Positions 1 to 8,050 of a DNA stretch of 64,000 nucleotides are shown piece after piece (position 1 is the stretch's first letter; the number at the start of each line of letters is the position of its first letter). The notes below the pieces were generated by a model that made no database searches, had not been told where the DNA came from, and saw only the letters and a program-made list of their open reading frames with translations. Position numbers and translations under genes: made by a program. Source of the DNA: Verrucomicrobiaceae bacterium UBA1938 (lineage in GTDB: Bacteria > Verrucomicrobiota > Verrucomicrobiia > Verrucomicrobiales > Verrucomicrobiaceae); the NCBI GenBank assembly GCA_002336895.1, contig DDFC01000035.1:7739-71738 (forward strand), given 5' to 3'.

Positions 1-539
1 ATCGGCAGGTAGCATTTGAAGATCTGCTTGGGGTCTTCGTTGTGGTGCCCGTGGTACCAGACATGGCGCAGGTTTTCCACCGGGCCGCACTCCCACAGCA
101 CATCGCGCAGCGGCACTCCCTCCCACAGGCCATGGCCCAGCGGATCAGCGAGGTTGTTGCAGGTGATGACCTTCAGGTAACTGACCGCCTTCGTCTTGGC
201 GATCTTCATGAGTTTTTCAAATGTCAGCGCCGTGCCATCACTGCGCAGCATGGGGTGCTCGATCTTTGCGTTGCTTGCCGGATCGGCGATGATTTCGAGC
301 TGCCAGGTCTCGCGCACCATGCCGATCTCGCGCTGCTTTTCGATGGGCAGCTTGTAGGGCAGCGGGTTGCCGCGCTCCACATTGTAGAAATCTCCCGATG
401 GGGTGATGCAGCAGCCGCCCTCTTCACATACCGGGCCTGCTTTTTTGCCTGCGGCCTGCAGTTCGGCATTCGACAGCACTGCTGCACCTGCAGTGCCGAG
501 CTTGAACAAATCGCGGCGGGAGAACGCTCTGGGCTTCAT
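1..539 (-). CDS. Molybdopterin-dependent oxidoreductase, sulfite oxidase fold (N-terminal part, cut by window edge)
   Basis: The frame is open from an ATG at 537-539 to the window edge, giving about 180 residues with no stop. The N-terminus has a twin-arginine signal (SRRDLFK followed by a small hydrophobic stretch), so export of a folded, cofactor-bearing protein through Tat is expected. Further on the protein reads TCNNLADPLGHGLWEGVPL, which has the shape of the SUOX-family molybdopterin-binding core: a Cys-containing strand, then Gly-x-x-x-Trp-x-Gly-Val-x-Leu. Proteins of this fold oxidise sulfite or reduce methionine sulfoxide and related substrates; the substrate here cannot be told. It is the last visible gene of the minus-strand run that begins at 4379, 41 bases after its predecessor. 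The C-terminal dimerisation domain lies outside the window. Confidence 0.78.
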   Translation of the reverse strand, partial: MKPRAFSRRDLFKLGTAGAAVLSNAELQAAGKKAGPVCEEGGCCITPSGDFYNVERGNPLPYKLPIEKQREIGMVRETWQLEIIADPASNAKIEHPMLRSDGTALTFEKLMKIAKTKAVSYLKVITCNNLADPLGHGLWEGVPLRDVLWECGPVENLRHVWYHGHHNEDPKQIFKCYLP

Positions 540-580
540 ACAGGGGATTTAAACCCAGCCCTTTGGCAAAAGACAAGCCC

Positions 581-1198
581 TCAGTCCGGCAGCTTGTTGG
601 CTGCGGGAGCAGGAGGCGGGGCGCCTTGCACCTTCACTCCATTGCCCGCATCTTCCAGCGTGGGGTCAAAGGCAAACTCAAAGATTGCCCCGTCGAGCTT
701 GTTGAGGATGTAGTCCTTCAGCAGATCAGCATCGTCGGAAAACATGGCCTCCAGCCAGGCGCGGCTCTCGGGTTCATCCAGCTTGCCGGTGCCGATGGTC
801 AGCATGCCATGCTCCTGCCCTCTGGTGGTCTTGATCGCATCCATGCGTTTCTCCATCTCCCTCTGAAACTCAGGCACATCCAGCATCTGGGTAAAGCGCT
901 CCATCATGGAGCTCATTTCCTCGCTCTTGATCATTTCTTCAGGGGCTGCGTCTTTGTAACGGCGGATGAAGGCATCCACCTTGCGGCGCACAGCTTCAGA
1001 CACCTGCCGGGGCCGGTAGTGTTTGGGCTGCGGTTCTTCTGACAACGTCGTATCCACAGAGACCGCTGGTGCCGCGGTCTTTGATGCGGTGGGTTTCTCA
1101 GCCACTGCGACAGGTTTTGGCCTGCTCGGCTGCCGGTTGAACCACACCAAGGCAAGGAACAGTCCGGCAACCAGCAGCAGGATGCGATTCGTGTTCAT
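581..1198 (-). CDS. Membrane-anchored protein of unknown function
   Basis: 205 residues. An N-terminal hydrophobic segment (about residues 5-20, ILLLVAGLFLALVWF) is followed by a Pro/Ala/Lys-rich linker to about residue 60, then a charged and probably helical domain (about 65-175) with many Glu, Met and Arg, and a Pro/Ala-rich tail. The shape suggests a single-pass or uncleaved-signal protein with a periplasmic helical domain. I recognise no family. It starts 17 bases after the uracil-DNA glycosylase stop and ends 41 bases before the molybdopterin oxidoreductase start, so cotranscription is likely, but the neighbours do not point to a shared function. Confidence 0.6.
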   Translation of the reverse strand: MNTNRILLLVAGLFLALVWFNRQPSRPKPVAVAEKPTASKTAAPAVSVDTTLSEEPQPKHYRPRQVSEAVRRKVDAFIRRYKDAAPEEMIKSEEMSSMMERFTQMLDVPEFQREMEKRMDAIKTTRGQEHGMLTIGTGKLDEPESRAWLEAMFSDDADLLKDYILNKLDGAIFEFAFDPTLEDAGNGVKVQGAPPPAPAANKLPD

Positions 1199-1215
1199 GG
1201 AAGGATGGAGTGGGC

Positions 1216-2106
1216 TTATTTGGCCTGAAAATAGCCGCGCTGCTTTTCACTGATGGGCAGGCCCAGCTTTTCCATGACCTTGAGCATATCCTCCCATACG
1301 GCACGCTTGGCACGGATGCCATCACCTGTTTTCTCCTCCCGCAGGATGTAGGACGGATGGTAGGTGACCATGGTGGGAATGCCGCTGGTGCTGTGAAAAC
1401 GTCCGCGCAGACTGCCCACGCTGCCAGGGATGCCGAGGCCATCTGCCGCCGTGGCCCCGAGCGCCACGATGACTTTTGGCCGGATGAGATCGATCTCTGT
1501 CAGCACAAACGGCAGGCAGGCTTTCATTTCCTCAGGCTCCGGTTTGCGGTTGCCATTGCCCTGGTTTTCCATGGCGGGACGGAATTTGCAGATGTTGCTG
1601 ATGTACACCTGCGAGCGCTCCAGCCCCATGGCTTTGAGAATGGCGGTGAGCTTCTGCCCTGCAGGCCCCACGAAGGGCTCTCGCAGTTTTTCCTCCTCAG
1701 CTCCCGGAGCTTCTCCCACCAACATGAGTGAGGCACGCGGATCTCCCACCGCAAAGACCATGGTCTGACGCAGGCTCTTCATTGAGCGGGCAGGCTCCCA
1801 CGCCTCCGCCAGCGCACGCAGCGCGGCAAGTTTTTCCTCCAGCGTGCTTCCCTCAACCTGGATCAGTCCGGCGGCCCGCTTGGGCTCAGGGGGCAGGTTG
1901 TCGGAACGAAGGCGCATTTCAGGCGCAGATGCGGAAACGGGTGCGCCTTCATTCCTGCGGGGGGCAGGCATCACATCGCTGAGCTTGGGCGCAGGCTCCT
2001 GCCCGAGCAGCCGCTCCATCGTTCCAGGCCGCAGCGCGATATGCGTAGCTCCCTGAAGCTGGCGCTGCTGCAGGTGCTGTATGAGGAGATCGGAGGCGGC
2101 AGACAT
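1216..2106 (-). CDS. Uracil-DNA glycosylase, family 4-like, apparently lacking two iron-sulfur cysteines
   Basis: 296 residues from the chosen ATG at 2106 (MSAASDLL); an in-frame ATG at 2130 is also possible and neither has a clear ribosome binding site. The catalytic domain is evident: motif A reads GEAPGAEEEKLREPFVGPAG, motif B region reads HPSYILR, and YISNICKFRP and a second Cys (KACLPF) sit between them. Family 4 enzymes remove uracil from DNA and usually bind a 4Fe-4S cluster through four Cys. Here the two downstream Cys are present, but the usual C-x2-C upstream of motif A is absent: that stretch reads AWEPARSMKSL. The N-terminal 100 residues (Gln-rich helix, then a Pro-rich linker) are not part of the fold. 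The role is base-excision repair in the cytoplasm. Confidence 0.82.
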   Translation of the reverse strand: MSAASDLLIQHLQQRQLQGATHIALRPGTMERLLGQEPAPKLSDVMPAPRRNEGAPVSASAPEMRLRSDNLPPEPKRAAGLIQVEGSTLEEKLAALRALAEAWEPARSMKSLRQTMVFAVGDPRASLMLVGEAPGAEEEKLREPFVGPAGQKLTAILKAMGLERSQVYISNICKFRPAMENQGNGNRKPEPEEMKACLPFVLTEIDLIRPKVIVALGATAADGLGIPGSVGSLRGRFHSTSGIPTMVTYHPSYILREEKTGDGIRAKRAVWEDMLKVMEKLGLPISEKQRGYFQAK

Positions 2107-2174
2107 GAGAGGTAATGACGAAACCAGCATGGCGAATGCCGAAAGAATGTCGAATGACTAAATCATCCGTCATT

Positions 2175-3302
2175 TCAGCTCTGCGTGCGGGAGAGCCGCA
2201 TGTCCATCCACACCGCAAGGATGAGCACCACTCCGCGGGCGATGAATTTGCGCTCAGGTGGCACCGACATCAGCGTCATTCCATTGAGCAGGCAGGCGAT
2301 GATGAGTGCTCCGAGCAGCACCCCTAGCACGGTGCCACGCCCGCCGCGCAGACTCACGCCGCCGATCACACACGCGGCCACCGCATCCAGCTCCATCAGA
2401 TCTCCCACCGTGGTGGTGGACGATCCCGCATAAGCCGTCTGCATGAAGCCCGTGATGGCCACGATGCCCCCCATGCCGCTGTAAGCGGCGATCACCGTGC
2501 GCTGCATCGGCACCCCCGACACAAAAGCCGCCTCCGTGCTGCCGCCGATGGCATACAGATGCCTGCCCAGGGCCGTGTGCTGCGTGACGGCATACACCAC
2601 CAGTGTCACGCCCCCCAAGATGAGAGACGGCAGCGGAATCCCGCGAAACTGCCCGGTGACGAGCACAAAGAGCGCAATGGCCTGCGCGGTGATGAAAAGG
2701 CGCAGAAACATCATCTCCGGACTGTCCACCGCAAAGCCATGCTGCTGCCTGCGCCTGCGTGCACTGAGCGTGGTAAAGATCAGCGCCAGAACCAGCACCG
2801 CCGCCAGCCCCCAGCCCAGTTGCACAGGCAGGTAGTAGGTGGTGAGCAGCGAGTAAAGGTTGCTCTGGCCACCGGGAGCCACGGGCACGGTCGCGTTGTC
2901 GATGACACGCCAGAAAAGCCCCTTGAAAATCAACAGTGCCCCCAGAGTGACGATGAAGGACGGCATGCGCTCATGCACAATGAAAGCCCCCATGCCCATC
3001 CAGATGAGAATGCCGCAGAGCAGCCCCAGCCCCAATGCTGCAGGCGCAGGCAGGTGATAATGAAAAACCAGCACGCTGGCGATGCCGCCCAGCAGCCCCA
3101 CGCCGCTGCCCGCAGAGAGATCGATGTGGCCCGGCAGCAAAATGAGCAGCATGCCCATGGCCAGCGTGGCGGTGATGGACAGCTCCGTGGCCAGCATGGA
3201 GAGATTGCGCGCGCCGAGAAAGGCGGGCTCCTGAACAGCAAAGAACGCACAGATCGCGAGCAGTGCGATGACGATGGGCAGTTCTCGAAAGCGGAGGTTC
3301 AC
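2175..3302 (-). CDS. ABC sugar transporter permease, XylH/RbsC type
   Basis: 375 residues, almost all hydrophobic, with about 8-10 predicted membrane helices. It belongs to the BPD_transp_2 (ribose/xylose permease) group: it carries GHIDLSAGSGVGLLGG, the family's IDLS-x-GS signature, and a C-terminal SLRGGRGTVLGVLLGALI block followed by NGM, which resembles XylH more than RbsC. Such permeases work with a duplicated ATPase (XylG/RbsA) and a periplasmic binding protein, but neither is encoded next to it here. It lies 6 bases downstream of the zinc-ribbon gene and 68 bases upstream of the uracil-DNA glycosylase. The substrate is not determinable from the sequence; a monosaccharide is the family expectation. 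Confidence 0.85.
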   Translation of the reverse strand: MNLRFRELPIVIALLAICAFFAVQEPAFLGARNLSMLATELSITATLAMGMLLILLPGHIDLSAGSGVGLLGGIASVLVFHYHLPAPAALGLGLLCGILIWMGMGAFIVHERMPSFIVTLGALLIFKGLFWRVIDNATVPVAPGGQSNLYSLLTTYYLPVQLGWGLAAVLVLALIFTTLSARRRRQQHGFAVDSPEMMFLRLFITAQAIALFVLVTGQFRGIPLPSLILGGVTLVVYAVTQHTALGRHLYAIGGSTEAAFVSGVPMQRTVIAAYSGMGGIVAITGFMQTAYAGSSTTTVGDLMELDAVAACVIGGVSLRGGRGTVLGVLLGALIIACLLNGMTLMSVPPERKFIARGVVLILAVWMDMRLSRTQS

Positions 3303-3308
3303 GCGGGC

Positions 3309-4379
3309 TTAGTTCTGCTGAGACATGAAGATGCCGAGGATGATCAGCAAGATCACAATGGCGATGGTGATCTTCACCCAGCTCAACGGATACTCCCCGG
3401 AGATCTTGCCCGTGGCTCCGTTCACGGCCACCTGGTAGGTCTTGGAGCCGTAGGTATAGGTCAGCAGCCAGACCGGCAGCAGCACGTGCTTGAAGGTCAG
3501 GCCACTGTATTCCGGGAAGATCTGCAGATTCCGGCTGGTGTCTCCCGGGATCTCGGAGGTGCACTGGCTGCGCAGAATGGCATCCATGCGCTGGCGCGAA
3601 TCCTGTGCTGCCTGCACGAGGTCGATCTGATACTGCTCCACCACCCAGCCAGAGAGGTAGCCGGGATCGTAGGGCAGCAGATCTGTGGTGGTGGGAAAGG
3701 GCTGCAGCTTTTCCAGCAGCGCCAGATGCACGCCTTTGGAGGCTGGAACGAGCACATCGTCAAAGTCGCTGCTCACATGCCCTGAGGCGTACTCCCAGCG
3801 GGTGTAACGAGTGCGGTTCCCCTTGCTGTCCGTTTCATAGTAGTAGTACCCCGCCTCTGCTTCCCAGGGGCACTCGGCATGGGCGTCAAAGGTCCAAAAC
3901 GGCAGGTAGAGACCGTGCAGGGTGTCTGTCATGGCCTTGCCCCCAAGAGCATTCGGTGCCCAGAAGTGGCTGCCGTACCAGCGGCGGATGTCCTCCCTCA
4001 CACGCCCCTGATCCACCTTAAAAGGCAGCTGGCTGCCCGGCCGGATGGGGGCGCCCACGTCGTCCACGGCAATGATGGCGGGCGAACCGCAGAAGTCGCA
4101 GCTCTGCGCCACCCGCTTTTCATCAAAGACGGAAATGGCATGGCAGCTCTGGCATTTCACCGTCTTGCGCACCGCCGCCCAGCCGCGCTGGTCATCGGGG
4201 ATGGAACGCAGAGCGCTCACGAGATCATTTTCCTCCACCAGACTGCCGTCCTGCTTGAGCTCAGCGGGGGAGACGGTGCCGCAGTAGGGGCATACGAGCG
4301 CCTGCTTGGCGGGCGTCCACACCGCCTCGGCTCCGCAGGCCGGGCAGGCAAACTTGGAAATGGCGGTGACTTCAGGCAT
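3309..4379 (-). CDS. Zinc-ribbon membrane protein of unknown function
   Basis: 356 residues from ATG 4379 (MPEVTAISKF); an upstream in-frame ATG at 4442 would add 21 residues without typical start features. Two zinc-ribbon-like Cys sets lie at the N-terminus: CPACG with CPYCG, then CQSCH with CDFCG. The middle of the protein has several aromatic stretches (for example YYYYETD) and conserved-looking LYLPFWTFDAHAEC and LLPVWLLTYTY segments, as seen in TFIIB-type zinc-ribbon proteins of unknown function. One hydrophobic helix (about 330-350) sits at the very C-terminus, giving a tail-anchored arrangement with the zinc domains in the cytoplasm. It starts the minus-strand run that continues into the permease 6 bases later. 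The exact function is not known to me. Confidence 0.72.
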   Translation of the reverse strand: MPEVTAISKFACPACGAEAVWTPAKQALVCPYCGTVSPAELKQDGSLVEENDLVSALRSIPDDQRGWAAVRKTVKCQSCHAISVFDEKRVAQSCDFCGSPAIIAVDDVGAPIRPGSQLPFKVDQGRVREDIRRWYGSHFWAPNALGGKAMTDTLHGLYLPFWTFDAHAECPWEAEAGYYYYETDSKGNRTRYTRWEYASGHVSSDFDDVLVPASKGVHLALLEKLQPFPTTTDLLPYDPGYLSGWVVEQYQIDLVQAAQDSRQRMDAILRSQCTSEIPGDTSRNLQIFPEYSGLTFKHVLLPVWLLTYTYGSKTYQVAVNGATGKISGEYPLSWVKITIAIVILLIILGIFMSQQN

Positions 4380-4502
4380 GGCTGCGCGTGGTAGGGAAGC
4401 TGGCGCGATTAACCGGAGAAAACCGAAACCTGTCCATTCCAAAAAAGAACGAAAAAAAATCCTGACTTGCCCTGCCCGCAGCGGTCTTGGCAGTATGTGG
4501 GC

Positions 4503-5825
4503 ATGAAGCTCCGCCTCCCAGCCGCCCTCCTGTTTCTAGCACTGGCTGCCTGCGCCGCTGCCGAAACCGTCAAAGATCGTGAAGGCGCGGTGCGTGGAGA
4601 CAAGGCCCGGCTGGAAAACGACCCGCGCTGGAACTGGAACGACGTCGATGGCGGATTCCGTCTGGCCAAGGCCACCGGCAAGCCGCTTCTGGTGGTGCTG
4701 CGCTGCCTGCCGTGCACGGCCTGCGCTGGCATCGACGCCAGCGTGCTGGAGGAGCAGGCGCTCGTCCCTCTGCTGGACCAGTTTGTGTGCGTCCGGGTGA
4801 TCAACGCGAACGCACTCGACCTCCACCGCTTCCAGTTTGACTACGACCTCTCCTTTTCGGCCATCATGTTCAACGGCGACGGCACCATCTACGGTCGCTA
4901 CGGCTCCTGGCTGCACCAGAAGGACCCGAAGAACAAAACCACGGCCAGTTTTCAAAAGGCGCTGCAGGCGGCCCTGCGCCTGCACCAAGGCTACCCAGCC
5001 AACAGGGCCGCGCTTAGTGGCAAGCAGGGTGGCCCCACCCCCTACCAGACCCCCATCGAGTTTCCCACTCTGGCAGGCAAGTACCAGAGCAAGCTGGACT
5101 GGAACGGCAAGGTGGTGGCCAGCTGCGTGCACTGCCACATGGTGGGAGACGCCTTCCGCGCCTATTACCGCAGCCAGAACCAGCCCATCCCCGCCGAGTG
5201 GATCTACCCACAGCCCTCCATCGAGACGCTGGGCATCACTCTGGCCACTGACGATGTCGCCAAAGTGGAGGCCGTGGCCGCAGACTCCCCCGCCGCCAAA
5301 GCAGGCGTCCTGGCTGGCGACACCCTCACCTCCTTCAACAAGCAGCCCCTCGTATCCATCGCTGACGTCAGCTGGGTGCTTCACCGTGCGCCGGATTCCG
5401 GCTCCCTGCCCGCCACGGTCCAACGCGCCGGCCAGGAGACTGCCCTCACACTCGATCTCCCCGCCGGATGGCGCCTGCGCTCAGACATCGGCAGTCGTGT
5501 GGGCACCTGGCCCATGCGGGCCATGGCCTTCGGCGGCATGAAAATGGACGACCTCACCGATGAAGAGCGCTCCGGCCTCGGCCTGGACAAAACCCAGATG
5601 GCCCTGCGCATCTTCCACGTGGGCGAGTTCGGCCAGCATGCCGCCGCCAAAAAGGAGGGATTTAAAAAGGGCGACATCCTCGTCCAGGTGGGCGACCTGA
5701 AGCAGCGCCTCACCGAGAGCGCCCTCATCGGCGATCTCCTCCTGCACCATCTCCCCGGCGAGAAAATCCCCACCGTGGTGCTGCGCGGCCAGGAGCAGCT
5801 GGAGCTGAAACTGCCGCAGCAGTAG
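4503..5825 (+). CDS. Exported thioredoxin-fold/PDZ protein with a CxxCH site
   Basis: 440 residues. The start at 4503 gives a clean signal sequence (MKLRLPAALLFLALAAC). L14-A15-A16-C17 would fit a lipobox, though AAA/E cleavage by signal peptidase I is also possible. Residues about 45-160 look like a thioredoxin fold with a triple-Cys active site C68-L-P-C71-T-A-C74. C208-V-H-C211-H212 is a c-type-haem-like CxxCH. Two PDZ-like regions follow (about 232-320 and 365-435; AGVLAGDTL and EGFKKGDIL are the carboxylate-loop regions). I recall annotated Trx/PDZ (seleno)proteins in Planctomycetes and Verrucomicrobia that would match this order; here the active-site positions are Cys, with no in-frame UGA. 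An envelope redox or metal-handling role is inferred. It lies directly upstream of rpoA. Confidence 0.72.
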   Translation: MKLRLPAALLFLALAACAAAETVKDREGAVRGDKARLENDPRWNWNDVDGGFRLAKATGKPLLVVLRCLPCTACAGIDASVLEEQALVPLLDQFVCVRVINANALDLHRFQFDYDLSFSAIMFNGDGTIYGRYGSWLHQKDPKNKTTASFQKALQAALRLHQGYPANRAALSGKQGGPTPYQTPIEFPTLAGKYQSKLDWNGKVVASCVHCHMVGDAFRAYYRSQNQPIPAEWIYPQPSIETLGITLATDDVAKVEAVAADSPAAKAGVLAGDTLTSFNKQPLVSIADVSWVLHRAPDSGSLPATVQRAGQETALTLDLPAGWRLRSDIGSRVGTWPMRAMAFGGMKMDDLTDEERSGLGLDKTQMALRIFHVGEFGQHAAAKKEGFKKGDILVQVGDLKQRLTESALIGDLLLHHLPGEKIPTVVLRGQEQLELKLPQQ

Positions 5826-6017
5826 CCCCCCCTGACACCAGAGTGCGGGGCGGTCCCTCCCCCCTAAAATCCCGGTTGCATTCCCGGGGCGGGCCTGCAT
5901 TATGCCCGCCCCCTGCGAGCTGCCACATAGATCGCCGTTGGTCTCCGCGCCTGCCTCTCTCCGAGATGTGCAGGGTTCTCGCCCGGAGGTAACCCGGCAC
6001 TTACCGAAACAACATAC
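5826..6017. promoter_or_regulatory. Leader region upstream of rpoA
   Basis: 192 bases between the thioredoxin/PDZ gene and rpoA. It holds no ORF of note. A GGAGGT at 5985-5990 lies 28 bases before the rpoA ATG, too far to serve it as a normal Shine-Dalgarno, so rpoA may start without one. A promoter for rpoA-rplQ is expected here, but I could not identify convincing -35/-10 boxes. Confidence 0.35.
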
Positions 6018-7139
6018 ATGTCAGTACGTCTTGCCCGATTCGAGATGCCCAACCGCCTGGTGAAAAACGAGGCCACGGCAACCGATACCTACGCCCAGTT
6101 CAGTGCCGAGCCTTTCGACAAAGGCTATGGTCACACGATTGGCAACTCCCTCCGTCGCGTGCTCCTCTCCTCCCTGGAAGGCGCCGCTATCACCTCCGTG
6201 AAAATCCGCGGTGCTGAACACGAATTCACCACGCTTCCTGGCGTGCTCGAAGACGTGGTCCAGATCATCCTGAACCTCAAGAAGGTCCGCTTCAAGCACC
6301 ACAGCGACGCCAAGGAGCCCCGCCTCCTCTCCATCCTGGTGGAAAAGGACGGTCCCGTGACCGCCGGCGACATCAAGGATGACAACCACTACGAAGTCAT
6401 CAACAAGGACCTCGTGATCTGCACGCTGGACCGCAAGACCAAGTTTGAGTGCGAATTCGAAGTTCGCGTCGGCCGCGGCTTCTCCACCTGGGAAGAAAAC
6501 AAGCGCCCTGACACCCCCATCGGCGTCATCCCGATCGACTCCATCTACAGCCCTGTCACCCGCGTGAAGTACGCTGTGGAAAACACCCGTGTGGGCCAGA
6601 ACACCGACTACGACAAGCTGGTGCTCGACATCTGGACCGACGGCCGCATCACCCCGCAGGACGCCCTCCTGCAGTCTGCCGCCATCCTGCGCCACCACCT
6701 GGACGTGTTCGTCAACTACGACGACAAGGCCATCGAATTCGAAGCCGCACCGGAAGCCCAGAGCGAGGAAAACAGCGAGCTGCGCAAGCTCCTGAACATG
6801 AGCGTCAACGAGATCGAACTCTCCGTCCGCGCCGCCAACTGCCTCAACAACGCCAACATCACGAGCGTGGGTCAGCTGGCCATGAAGACCGAGGGCGAAA
6901 TGCTCCGCTACCGCAACTTCGGCAAGAAGTCCCTCACCGAGATCAAGGAAAAGCTCGCCGAGCTGGGCCTGTCTCTGGGCATGAAGTTCGACCCTGCGCT
7001 GCTTGAGGCCACCCCTGGCGGTGTCTCCCTCCTGGCCCGCAGCAGCATGATCAGCGACGACGATGAAGAAGCCGACTCTCTCGACTTCAGCAAGCTGGTG
7101 GACAGCCACCTGCCTGACGCCGACGACGAAGACGAGTAA
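6018..7139 (+). CDS. rpoA: DNA-directed RNA polymerase subunit alpha
   Basis: 373 residues. The N-terminal assembly domain (about 1-235) includes the diagnostic GYGHTIGNSLRRVLLSSLEG segment that dimerises alpha and binds beta/beta-prime. The C-terminal domain (about 260-330) includes LLNMSVNEIELSVRAANCL and MLRYRNFGKKSLTEIKEKL, the two helix-hairpin-helix-like parts that contact UP elements and activators. An acidic tail (DDDEEADSLDF to DADDEDE) extends beyond the usual end, making the protein about 40 residues longer than the E. coli subunit. The start MSVRLARFEMP fits the form I know from Verrucomicrobia. rplQ follows after 48 bases, as is usual, but the ribosomal protein genes that normally precede rpoA (rpsM, rpsK, rpsD) are absent. 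Confidence 0.98.
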   Translation: MSVRLARFEMPNRLVKNEATATDTYAQFSAEPFDKGYGHTIGNSLRRVLLSSLEGAAITSVKIRGAEHEFTTLPGVLEDVVQIILNLKKVRFKHHSDAKEPRLLSILVEKDGPVTAGDIKDDNHYEVINKDLVICTLDRKTKFECEFEVRVGRGFSTWEENKRPDTPIGVIPIDSIYSPVTRVKYAVENTRVGQNTDYDKLVLDIWTDGRITPQDALLQSAAILRHHLDVFVNYDDKAIEFEAAPEAQSEENSELRKLLNMSVNEIELSVRAANCLNNANITSVGQLAMKTEGEMLRYRNFGKKSLTEIKEKLAELGLSLGMKFDPALLEATPGGVSLLARSSMISDDDEEADSLDFSKLVDSHLPDADDEDE

Positions 7140-7187
7140 TCACATCACAGGTAACACAGAAGACATATTTTAGTTAGGATTTAGGAC

Positions 7188-7685
7188 ATGAAACACGGAA
7201 GAAAAATCGTCAAACTTCAGCGCAAGCAGGATCACCGCGACGCGCTCCTCATGAATCTCACGTGCTCCCTCATCGAGCACCGCCGCATCCGCACCACGCT
7301 CGCCAAGGCCAAGGCCCTCCGCCCCTACGCGGAGAAGCTCGTCACCCTCGGCAAGCGCGGCACCCTGCATGCACGCCGCACCGCCCTTTCCTCCCTGCGT
7401 CACAAAGACGCTGTGAAGACGCTCTTTGAAGAGATCGCCGTGGCCTCCAAGGACCGCGTCGGTGGCTACACCCGCATCACCAAGCTCGGCCAGCGCCGCA
7501 CCGACTCCGCCCCGATGGCCTACATCGAGTGGGTGGACGCCTTCGTGCCCAAGGCCGCTGCCGAGCCTGCCCCTGAAGCCGCCGCCGAACCCGCTCCTGC
7601 GGAAGAAGCTGCCGCTCCGGCCAAGAAAAAGGCCCCTGCCAAAAAGAAGGCCGCCTCCAAGAAAAAGGAAGCTGCCGCTGAATAA
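7188..7685 (+). CDS. rplQ: Large subunit ribosomal protein L17 with Ala/Lys-rich tail
   Basis: 165 residues. Residues 1-118 are canonical bL17: MKHGRKIVKLQRKQDHR at the start, SLIEHRRIRTTLAKAKALRP in the middle, and GGYTRITKLGQRRTDSAPMA near the end of the core. The core ends around VDAFVPK. The remaining 45 or so residues are an Ala/Pro/Glu then Ala/Lys tail (repeats of the kind PAKKKAPAKKKA), similar in composition to histone-H1-like or other RNA/DNA-binding tails. L17 sits at the solvent side near the peptide tunnel exit, so a flexible basic tail could reach rRNA or the cytoplasm. It is co-transcribed with rpoA and followed by a strong terminator. Confidence 0.97.
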   Translation: MKHGRKIVKLQRKQDHRDALLMNLTCSLIEHRRIRTTLAKAKALRPYAEKLVTLGKRGTLHARRTALSSLRHKDAVKTLFEEIAVASKDRVGGYTRITKLGQRRTDSAPMAYIEWVDAFVPKAAAEPAPEAAAEPAPAEEAAAPAKKKAPAKKKAASKKKEAAAE

Positions 7686-7720
7686 GCAGCCAGAGATCCA
7701 GATCACACCCTGATCAACCC

Positions 7721-7753
7721 AGCGCGGGAGTCGCAAGACTCCCGCGCTTTTTT
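7721..7753 (+). terminator. Rho-independent terminator of rpoA-rplQ
   Basis: A perfect 12-bp stem (7721-7732 with 7737-7748, arms AGCGCGGGAGTC and GACTCCCGCGCT) with a GCAA tetraloop runs into a T6 tract ending at 7753, 35 bases after the rplQ stop. Confidence 0.95.
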
Positions 7754-8050
7754 GCGTCCTGGCCCGGTCCCTGCCAGCAAGAAAGCCTGCACCAACCGCC
7801 AGCTACCATCCCATCACCAAACCTCTCAAATGTGATAAAATCAGCCTCTTTTTCAGAACTGAACGCCTCATGGAAAACTTTGTCACACATTTCCTGTAAC
7901 GCTCCCCTGCCCCACGGGTATAAATAAACGAACCACAGCACCGTCCGCCCGGCTCCAGAAACCCTTTTCTGAATCCCTCGACCCCGACAAAAAAGCTGAT
8001 TTTTTGCTACCACCCAACGCGCATTTTGATTATACATGCATAATATTGCC
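7754..8050. other. AT-richer intergenic region
   Basis: About 300 bases with no supported gene. It becomes clearly less GC-rich towards 7900-8050 (for example TATAAATAAA near 7919). It presumably carries the promoter of the TIGR02597-type gene at 8051, but I cannot place the boxes with confidence. Confidence 0.5.

Noticed and set aside
224..487. Minus-strand frame of 87 codons near the left edge
   Set aside because: It overlaps the molybdopterin oxidoreductase on the same strand in another frame; the oxidoreductase frame has the Tat signal and the cofactor-binding motif.
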